Below are positions 1 to 4,379 of a DNA stretch of 5,593 nucleotides, one piece after another (positions within the stretch are counted from its first letter, which is position 1; each line of letters begins with the position of its first letter). A model generated the notes under the pieces. That model was given only the letters and a program-made list of their open reading frames with translations. It was not told the DNA's origin and made no database searches. Source of the stretch: Acetobacteraceae bacterium (GTDB taxonomy: Bacteria > Pseudomonadota > Alphaproteobacteria > Acetobacterales > Acetobacteraceae); assembly GCA_027311485.1 (NCBI GenBank), contig DAICYU010000302.1:1-5593 (forward strand), written 5' to 3'. Position numbers and translations under genes: made by a program.

Positions 1-516
1 ACAGCATTGCGCTTCGACGGGCCGAGGAATTTATAAATGATACCAACGGCCCTTCGGGCCGGCTGGTATGCGCGCGGGGTTGGTGGGGCGGCCGCGCGCG
101 CATACCAATAAAATACCAGCGGCCCGGCCGTTTGAAAAACAGTCAATCCGTCGGGTTGCTGGTATGAGACGCAGGCCAGCCCGCGCCTGAACGCAACAGG
201 GCGACGGATCGGGACGACGACGCTGCACGCCAGCTACCCGTGCCATCTCGTTCCACTACCGTTCGAACTCTTTTCGCTTGGCATGGTAACGCAGTTCGTC
301 GGCGCCACTGCCAGGCCGATCGAAAGGCGGAATGACACAGCGAACGCGGCACGGTCGAATCAAGCGCGATGACCGAAGGACGGCGTCGCATTGGGAACGG
401 GGCGCATTCAGACCAGAGCGGCGCGGCACACGCGGTCCCGCTGAAGGCGAAAAAACACCCTGCATTGTATTGAATCGGATTGTGCTGGGGAACGCCGTCG
501 AAGATAGCGCCTGTAC
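1..516. other. Long stretch without a convincing gene
   Basis: Open frames here are arginine/serine/proline-rich, lack family-like motifs and look like chance frames in GC-rich DNA. I see no tRNA or rRNA. The recognisable content is the ATACCA repeat cluster (about 40-165), an AT-rich perfect palindrome ATTTATAAAT at 29-38 just before it, and a run of six A at 450-455. That run reads as six T on the minus strand, 62 nt past the stop of the small gene at 517, but no good stem precedes it. The stretch could hold the upstream or downstream region of a gene to the left of the window. Confidence 0.6.
40..165. repeat. Cluster of inverted/direct ATACCA repeats forming alternative hairpins
   Basis: ATACCA or its complement TGGTAT occurs five times in 126 bases: 40-45 (+), 64-69 (-), 102-107 (+), 113-118 (+) and 160-165 (-). 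Three copies extend to ATACCA(A/G)C followed by GGCCC with at most one inserted base (40-52, 69-56 reversed, 113-125). They can form hairpins: 40-69 (two 6-bp arms closed by TTC); 64-76 with 95-107, a perfect 13-bp stem; and 113-120 with 158-165, 8 bp. The first two share the arm at 64-69, so they exclude each other. This could be a multi-site operator (TGGTAT/ATACCA resembles GntR-type half sites), a dispersed palindromic repeat family, or a structured leader or terminator. Function unknown. Confidence 0.6.
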
Positions 517-753
517 TTACCGGTCCGGGACAGCGTCAATCCATTTTACTGGCAAATCCAGTGCCGCCGCTTCATTCTCGATCCATCGACGGGCTTCATC
601 AACCGACCTGCACACCTGGGTTGCAGGATCGCGGCCGCGAAAATCGATGGAATTGTCAGGGGTTGCGCCTTCACCAACGTAAGCGCCAATGAATGCCGTG
701 TCCTCGCGTCGCTCGACCCAGGCGAGGAGACTGCCGTTAGGTAACGTGCCCAT
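517..753 (-). CDS. Small hypothetical protein, 78 aa
   Basis: I cannot assign a family. The 78-residue product looks like a real soluble cytoplasmic protein. It has an N-terminal stretch compatible with a beta-hairpin (residues 5-26, ending FIGAYVG) and a C-terminal amphipathic helix around residues 50-66 (SVDEARRWIENEAAALD), then PVKWID. Residue composition is balanced, unlike the arginine-rich frames around it. Start: the ATG at 753 is the only in-frame Met. GAGG at 762-759 lies 5 nt upstream, and a strong sigma70-like promoter (810-782) would give a leader of about 22 nt. The stop is TAA. It has no close partner on its strand and is divergent from the SYLF gene 410 nt away. Not seen: signal peptide, membrane segment, or metal motif (single Cys48). 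The gene call is fairly firm because of the promoter; function is unknown. Confidence 0.68.
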   Translation of the reverse strand: MGTLPNGSLLAWVERREDTAFIGAYVGEGATPDNSIDFRGRDPATQVCRSVDEARRWIENEAAALDLPVKWIDAVPDR

Positions 754-778
754 GGAGGCCTCTGTCTATACAACATCG

Positions 779-835
779 CAGGTTATAGGCACGAGCCCGG
801 TAGCTGTAAAGAGAGTGTCTTACAACTATAGCCTG
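779..835. promoter_or_regulatory. Nested inverted repeats over the promoter (possible operator)
   Basis: Outer repeat: CAGGTTATAG (779-788) against CTATAGCCTG (826-835), ten positions with one mismatch (a G-U pair in RNA). Inner repeat: TGTAA (805-809) against TTACA (820-824). The outer left arm covers the -10 and the inner left arm covers the -35 of the promoter for the 753-517 gene. That placement fits repressor sites, though the 37-nt gap between the outer arms is long for a single dimer. Confidence 0.45.
782..810 (-). promoter_or_regulatory. Sigma70-type promoter for the small minus-strand gene
   Basis: On the minus strand, TTTACA (810-805; 5 of 6 to TTGACA) is followed after exactly 17 nt by TATAAC (787-782; 5 of 6 to TATAAT). 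Transcription would begin near 775, giving a short leader to the ATG at 753. It is the best promoter match I found in the window. Confidence 0.7.
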
Positions 836-933
836 TGCCGAGGCGCCGAGGCCCGGCTTCACGTCTTCATGATGACCGCTTCAGAGAAGCGGGCCGGAAG
901 CGCCGGGTGCAGCCTGCGTTCGCCGGCAGGTGA

Positions 934-980
934 GGACCACTGAACCGGGGGCCACCGACCCGGGGGACCACCGAACCGGG
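934..980. repeat. Three-copy contiguous 15-16 bp tandem repeat
   Basis: Three abutting units: 934-949 (GGACCACTGAACCGGG), 950-964 (GGCCACCGACCCGGG, one base shorter) and 965-980 (GGACCACCGAACCGGG). Units 1 and 3 differ at one base. The array ends 183 nt before the SYLF start codon. It could be iterated protein binding sites or a slippage-prone minisatellite. Confidence 0.7.
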
Positions 981-986
981 CGCCGC

Positions 987-1000
987 TTGATCCTGATCAA
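987..1000. promoter_or_regulatory. Perfect palindrome TTGATC-CT-GATCAA
   Basis: Six-base arms around a CT centre, six bases after the tandem repeat and upstream of the SYLF cluster. Symmetry of this kind suits a dimeric transcription factor, but no particular regulator can be named. Confidence 0.35.
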
Positions 1001-1163
1001 CATACACCGGGTTCTTTCCTGGCTTGAGTCCACGGCGCGCGACGGCGCCGGGGAGGCAATCCGCAAGCGCGACGATCCGAAGAGGCGACGACCCGTGTGT
1101 CTGTGTCGGGTTATGGCCTGCCTCAGGATAAAACCTGTGTCGGGATGGCAAAGGAGCTTTTTC

Positions 1164-1733
1164 ATGGGCACCACGCGACGGGCCGTAGTACTGGGAACAG
1201 CGACCGTAGGTGCGGGCTGGCTTTTCGGCCATGCCCGCCAAGCCGAGGCCGAGGCGTCGGCTCGGCAAATCAACAGCGATGCCGGCCGAGCGTTGACTGC
1301 ACTCTATGAGGTGGAACCAAAGGCGCGTGAATTGGGGCGGCGGGCCAAGGCGGTGCTGATTTTTCCAAAGATTTACAAGGGCGGCCTGCTGATCGGCGGG
1401 CTGACCGGCGACGGGGTGCTGCGCGTCGCCGGTAAGGCGAGCGGTTACTACAATATTTCGGCTGCGAGTTTCGGCCTGCAGGCCGGCGGGCAGACCTACA
1501 GTTTTGCATTGTTCTTCATGACAGATGCAGCGCTGAACTACCTGCGCAGCAGCGATGGCTGGTCGATCGGCAGCGGACCAAGCGTTGTGGTGATGGATCG
1601 TGGAGCGGCGGCGAGCATGACAAGCACGACGCTGACACAGGATGTTTATGCCGTCCCGTTCGGCCAGAAGGGGTTGATGGCGGGGCTCGGCGTGGAAGGA
1701 TCGAAGATTACGCGGATTCATCCTGCATCGTAA
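1164..1733 (+). CDS. Exported SYLF (YSC84-like) domain protein, 189 aa
   Basis: Lipid-binding SYLF/YSC84 family protein, probably periplasmic or lipid-associated. The N-terminus MGTTRRAVVLG, then a hydrophobic stretch to about residue 21 and AEA at 27-29, looks like an export signal; the RR followed by AVVLG makes the Tat route plausible. The SYLF domain covers roughly residues 45-187. Family-like segments are AKAVLIFPKIYKGGLLIGG (61-79), GDGVL (82-86), SFGLQAGGQ (102-110), the aromatic/acidic stretch to VVVMD (141-145), and the C-terminal DVYAVPFGQKGLMAGLGVEG (160-179). The ATG at 1164 was chosen because AAGGAG at 1151-1156 lies 7 nt upstream and the signal peptide begins there; a frame open from 930 adds unlikely sequence. 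Stop TAA. The DUF2092 gene follows after 100 nt on the same strand, suggesting co-transcription. In eukaryotes the domain binds phosphoinositides; the bacterial ligand is uncertain. The family is clear; the physiological role is not. Confidence 0.9.
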   Translation: MGTTRRAVVLGTATVGAGWLFGHARQAEAEASARQINSDAGRALTALYEVEPKARELGRRAKAVLIFPKIYKGGLLIGGLTGDGVLRVAGKASGYYNISAASFGLQAGGQTYSFALFFMTDAALNYLRSSDGWSIGSGPSVVVMDRGAAASMTSTTLTQDVYAVPFGQKGLMAGLGVEGSKITRIHPAS

Positions 1734-1747
1734 CGGCGTGGGCGACG

Positions 1748-1783
1748 TGCAGGGGCATGGTGACCTGCATCAACCAGTCACCA
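1748..1783 (+). other. Overlapping inverted repeats between the SYLF and DUF2092 genes
   Basis: TGCAGG (1748-1753) can pair with CCTGCA (1764-1769), and TGGTGAC (1758-1764) can pair with GTCACCA (1777-1783). The two stems interleave and exclude each other. No T-run follows, so this is not an obvious terminator. It may be a messenger processing or attenuation structure, or chance in GC-rich sequence. Confidence 0.3.
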
Positions 1784-1833
1784 GCGCGTTCGGCGAAGCT
1801 GCCGTCAACCATAAAGGTGAGGGAGCACAGGCG

Positions 1834-2745
1834 ATGAATAACCCGAATTCAAAAAGGGACCTTCGGAAGGGCGGCATGGACCAAGGCGGCGCGAATAATC
1901 GTTCAGTTTTTGTGCTAAATGACCGCCGCATGGTCCGGCGCGCTGGTTTGCCGACGTGGGCTGCGCTGGGGGTGGCATCCGCGCTCCTGGTTGCTGCCAT
2001 TCCGGTATCAACCGCGCATGCGCAACCCGCCTCCGGCGCGCCGCCGCAGTACAGCATGTACGGCGACGCCCAGAAGGTGCTGGCCGCGATGTCCACCTAT
2101 CTGGGCGGGCTGAAGGATTTCTCGGTCGCGTATTCCGCCAGCGATGAGGTCGTGACGCCGCAGGGCCAGAAGCTCCAGTTCCTGCAATCGGGTGAGATCG
2201 TGCTGCAGCGGCCCGACAAGCTGTACGCCATCCGTCGCGGCGCGACCGGCACAGCGGAGGTGTTCGTCGATGGCAAGACGCTGACGTTGTTTGCAAAAAA
2301 GGCTAATGCCTATGTGCAAATCCCGGCGCCCAGTATCGATGACGCGATCGTCGCCGTGCATAATCTGGGGTTCGATGCGCCCGGCGCCGATCTTTTGGTT
2401 GCCAAGCCGTTGGATAGCGCAACCACCGACGTGACCAAGGGCGCCCATGTCGGCATGACCACGATCGACGGCGGTGAGGTCCATCAACTAGCCTTTCGCG
2501 GCACTGACGTGGACTGGCAACTCTGGGTGGCGGCAGGCGACAGGCCATTGCCGATCAGATACGTAATCGCCACCAAGGCGATCAGTGGCGAACCGGAATA
2601 TACTCTGCACCTGCGGGACTGGAATGTCGCGCCGCAGATCGATCCCGGCCGGTTCACGTTCACGCCGCCGCCGGGGGCCAGGCAGCTTGATCCAAGCAAG
2701 ATCACCGCCGATGCCATCGGCGACATCACCATAAAGGGGGAGTGA
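1834..2745 (+). CDS. Exported DUF2092-type protein, 303 aa
   Basis: I read this as a periplasmic DUF2092 protein, a family of unknown function that I recall as related to the LolA/RseB-like fold. A charged leader of about 32 residues precedes a signal peptide (about 33-63: VRRAG, hydrophobic core ALGVASALLVAAIPV, cleavage after AHA). The mature part has the expected pattern: helix A79-KVLAAMSTYLGGLKDF, strands with LQSGEIVLQRPDKLYAIRR (117-135), VFVDGKTLTLFAKKANAYVQIPAP (143-166), WQLWVAAGDRPLPIRYVI (228-245), and C-terminal FTFTPPPGARQL (274-285). Start 1834 is preferred because GAGGGAG (1819-1825) lies 8 nt upstream. ATG 1876 (GGAAGGG 4 nt before it) and ATG 1930 (no clear Shine-Dalgarno, but an ordinary signal peptide) are alternatives; all give the same mature protein. 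It follows the SYLF gene and its TGA overlaps a possible GTG of the next small frame. Likely role: envelope lipid or lipoprotein handling, inferred only. Confidence 0.83.
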   Translation: MNNPNSKRDLRKGGMDQGGANNRSVFVLNDRRMVRRAGLPTWAALGVASALLVAAIPVSTAHAQPASGAPPQYSMYGDAQKVLAAMSTYLGGLKDFSVAYSASDEVVTPQGQKLQFLQSGEIVLQRPDKLYAIRRGATGTAEVFVDGKTLTLFAKKANAYVQIPAPSIDDAIVAVHNLGFDAPGADLLVAKPLDSATTDVTKGAHVGMTTIDGGEVHQLAFRGTDVDWQLWVAAGDRPLPIRYVIATKAISGEPEYTLHLRDWNVAPQIDPGRFTFTPPPGARQLDPSKITADAIGDITIKGE

Positions 2746-2753
2746 GCGGCATC

Positions 2754-2954
2754 ATGTCGAATATTCGGAGAGTCGTCCTGGCCGTTTTGGCATTTGGCTT
2801 CTGCATCGACGCGGACCCGGTGTCGCTGGTGTCGTACGGGTCGCTGACACCGGTTGCGCAGGCCATCATCGGTGCGCCCGCCACGCCGGGCAGTGTCGCC
2901 GGCGTCGCCCGGCGTACGACGCGGCGCTGTGCTGCAGGGGTTTATCGTTGCTGA
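2754..2954 (+). CDS. Small hydrophobic/arginine-rich protein, 66 aa
   Basis: No function assigned. The product has a basic start (MSNIRR), a hydrophobic segment VVLAVLAFGF (7-16) that could be a weak signal peptide or short membrane anchor, a mid part with VAQAIIG (34-40), then TPGSVAGVARRTTRR (44-58) and a Cys-ending tail (C59, C66). I recall similar SVAGVARRTTRR segments in small alphaproteobacterial proteins, but this is unverified. ATG 2754 is taken as start; GGAG at 2739-2742 is about 11 nt upstream, rather far. A GTG at 2742 overlaps the DUF2092 stop (GTGA) and would add four residues, but the purine run sits almost against it. Either way translation is probably coupled to the upstream gene. 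It is the last gene before the convergent spacer. The tail after ARRTTRR is short; longer relatives, if they exist, would suggest a truncation here. Confidence 0.55.
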   Translation: MSNIRRVVLAVLAFGFCIDADPVSLVSYGSLTPVAQAIIGAPATPGSVAGVARRTTRRCAAGVYRC

Positions 2955-2996
2955 CGATGCGCCGGCTTCGCCTATCGCGCGCGGTCCGCAACGAAA

Positions 2997-3025
2997 GGCC
3001 GGTGTAGGCAAAAACCGCACCGGCC
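2997..3025 (-). terminator. Possible terminator hairpin (minus-strand reading)
   Basis: GGCCGGTG (2997-3004) pairs perfectly with CACCGGCC (3018-3025) around a 13-nt loop. Read on the minus strand, the stem is followed by TTTCGTT, a weak U-tract, so it could end transcription of the propeller gene. It could also act without U-tract for the plus-strand cluster. Confidence 0.45.
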
Positions 3026-3050
3026 AAGTATCGTTCGTCAATATGGCGGT

Positions 3051-3078
3051 CAGGCGGCGGGGATGAACCCGCCGCCTG
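3051..3078. terminator. Strong hairpin between convergent genes
   Basis: A perfect 11-bp stem, CAGGCGGCGGG (3051-3061) with CCCGCCGCCTG (3068-3078), closes a GATGAA loop. It lies 5 nt beyond the stop of the minus-strand propeller gene and 96 nt beyond the small plus-strand gene. The plus side is followed by TTCGATCATTTC, only moderately T-rich. The position between two converging stops suggests a bidirectional terminator or 3'-end stabiliser. Confidence 0.55.
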
Positions 3079-3083
3079 TTCGA

Positions 3084-4196
3084 TCATTTCGCCGGGAAGA
3101 TCGCGATCCGGTCCGACCGGAAGGAACTGACCCAGATCTTGTGGTTTTCCTCGATGGCGCCGGTGCCGGCCCCGAACACGCCATAGACGCCGCTTTTCAC
3201 GATGTCCGTCAGCTTCAGCGTCTCGGGGTTCGCGCGGTAGATCTTGAACGGCACGTTGCAGTTGGCCTGGCTGGATTCGAAGCATTCCAGAACCTGCTTC
3301 ACCGTCGCGTCCTGGCCGCCGACGAAGATCGACTTGCCATCGGGCGCCCAGCGCACGTTATCCGTCAGGATACCGGTCGGCACCGTCTTCTTGTGCGGGG
3401 TTCCCTGGCCGCGGCTGACCTTCACCAGTTGCTTGCCGGACCAAACGGCGATGTAGACTTCCTTGCCATCGGGCGTGGCGATCACGCCATTCGGGCCGGA
3501 CAGACCTTCGGTCCCGGGCACCTCGGACCATCCCTTGCCGGGCGCCCACTCATCCAACGCGCCGACCGGTTCGCCGGCGCTGAGTTTCTTGACACGGTCT
3601 GGATCGGTGGGGTCCCACAGGCTCGTCACCGCCATGGCGCCACCGGGCAGGGCGGCGACTGCGTCAGGCCAGAAGCCTTTCGGGGCGACGACGCAGCCGA
3701 CCCAGGTGAATTTCGGCCGAGCGGGTGTGAAGTCGACGGTGAAGACTTCGACTGACTCGCGGCCACCGTGATTGACGGCATACAGCGTGTGGTGCTTGCC
3801 GCCATTGTGGGTCAGATCCACGCCGTGCGGTCCGAAGATCTTCATGTCGACCGGACCCGGGCAATCCGCATAGGTCTTCTTGTCCGGCTCGACGGCGATT
3901 TCCGACGGCTGCACCGCCGATGCGGTGTCATTGGTCTTGTCGAACAAATACAGGTAGCCCTGGGTGTTCGGGGCAGCCAGATCGCTGCCAATCACCCATT
4001 TCGTCCCAGGTACCGGCGCGAAATCCTCGACATTGTTGACGCCGCAGATGAAGTGCGCCCCATCCGCCGGCTTGCAGTCGGCGTTCGTCGCCGCATGCGC
4101 CTGCGATATGGATGCGATGCCAATCAGCGCGGTCAGGCTGATGCCGATCCATTGGGCGCCAACCCGCTGGGCAACGCCAGCGATTGATTTGCTCAT
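3084..4196 (-). CDS. Exported paraoxonase/SMP-30-like beta-propeller protein, 370 aa
   Basis: Probable calcium-dependent periplasmic esterase/lactonase-like six-bladed propeller; substrate unknown. Residues 1-35 form a signal peptide (hydrophobic core ISLTALIGIASI, cleavage after AHA). Matching from memory to PON1: NVEDFAPVP (E57-D58) to the E53 Ca-ligand region; GPHGVDL (H124) and VNHGG (H143) to the His115/His134 dyad; GPNG (N236) to N224; TDN (D279-N280) to D269/N270. The PON1 N168-D169 pair corresponds to P177-D178, so one Ca ligand may be absent. Blade-like repeats include PNGVIATPDGKEVYIAVW and NVRWAPDGKSIFVGG. There are six Cys (41, 51, 112, 168, 305, 313), so disulfides are possible in the periplasm. 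ATG 4196 has GGGAG at 4208-4204, 7 nt upstream. It lies 183 nt downstream of the glycosyltransferase on the same strand, so may have its own promoter; a consensus TTGACA (4278-4273) exists but with a poor -10. SMP-30/gluconolactonase is the alternative family name. Confidence 0.82.
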   Translation of the reverse strand: MSKSIAGVAQRVGAQWIGISLTALIGIASISQAHAATNADCKPADGAHFICGVNNVEDFAPVPGTKWVIGSDLAAPNTQGYLYLFDKTNDTASAVQPSEIAVEPDKKTYADCPGPVDMKIFGPHGVDLTHNGGKHHTLYAVNHGGRESVEVFTVDFTPARPKFTWVGCVVAPKGFWPDAVAALPGGAMAVTSLWDPTDPDRVKKLSAGEPVGALDEWAPGKGWSEVPGTEGLSGPNGVIATPDGKEVYIAVWSGKQLVKVSRGQGTPHKKTVPTGILTDNVRWAPDGKSIFVGGQDATVKQVLECFESSQANCNVPFKIYRANPETLKLTDIVKSGVYGVFGAGTGAIEENHKIWVSSFRSDRIAIFPAK

Positions 4197-4272
4197 ATCG
4201 TTTCTCCCATGGGCCGAAGCGATTTTTTGAGGCTGCCTCGGTTAACAGTAGCGTTACTCCTGCCGGGAACCG

Positions 4273-4278
4273 TGTCAA
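4273..4278 (-). promoter_or_regulatory. Candidate -35 element upstream of the propeller gene
   Basis: A perfect TTGACA reads on the minus strand at 4278-4273, 76 nt before the ATG at 4196. The hexamer 17 nt on is AACGCT, a poor -10, so only the -35 is convincing. The leader also holds GAGGCTGCCTC (4229-4239, symmetrical about one base) and a run of six A (minus reading, 4228-4223). Confidence 0.3.
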
Positions 4279-4357
4279 TCGGTGGCTGAGGTGCCCGCTG
4301 CGATGGCCTGCACATTTGCGATAGCGCGGCCGAGCGGCGGTTGGCAGGCGATGGCGC

Positions 4358-4378
4358 CGGCAGGCATGGTGCCTGCCG
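4358..4378 (-). terminator. Hairpin just after the glycosyltransferase stop
   Basis: CGGCAGGCA (4358-4366) pairs with TGCCTGCCG (4370-4378), a perfect 9-bp stem with a 3-nt loop, beginning 2 nt beyond the stop codon on the minus strand. No U-tract follows. It may be a weak or factor-assisted terminator separating the glycosyltransferase from the propeller gene, or a 3'-end stabiliser. Confidence 0.42.
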
Positions 4379-4379
4379 A

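Larger units (their letters stand above)
754..1163. other. 410-nt divergent intergenic region
   Basis: It separates the small minus-strand gene from the SYLF gene and appears non-coding: upstream extension of the SYLF frame gives arginine-rich sequence without family features. Contents in order: promoter and inverted repeats (779-835), a 7-bp hairpin at 876-892 with a competing arm at 850-860, a tandem repeat (934-980), the palindrome at 987-1000, and a direct repeat of CTGTGTCGGG (1101-1110 and 1135-1144). I could not find a convincing -35/-10 pair for the plus-strand genes. Confidence 0.55.

Noticed and set aside
40..165. CRISPR array
   Set aside because: Repeats are very short, change orientation and have unequal spacing; they do not form direct repeats with uniform spacers.
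352..364. GGTCGAATC resembling a tRNA T-arm
   Set aside because: No matching acceptor stem, D-arm or anticodon arm is visible around it.
143..465. Two minus-strand frames (391-143 and 465-256)
   Set aside because: Composition is that of random GC-rich frames, they overlap each other, and no ribosome binding site or motif supports either.
450..516. Possible terminator for the small minus-strand gene at the six-T run (455-450)
   Set aside because: The sequence before the T-run forms only a weak mismatched stem with a long loop, so I do not call it.
332..682. Plus-strand open frame of 116 codons
   Set aside because: Its product is Arg/Ser-rich without family-like pattern, it has no good ribosome binding site, and it overlaps the better supported minus-strand gene 753-517.
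1111..1135. GATAAA as a -10 for the SYLF gene
   Set aside because: No acceptable -35 lies 16-18 bases upstream, so a promoter call would be guesswork.
867..1721. 284-codon minus-strand frame opposite the SYLF gene
   Set aside because: The plus-strand SYLF domain is unmistakable; the opposite frame is a long shadow common in GC-rich DNA.
3063..3755. 230-codon plus-strand frame opposite the propeller gene
   Set aside because: It is antisense to a clear beta-propeller gene with signal peptide and ribosome binding site, and its own sequence shows no family features.
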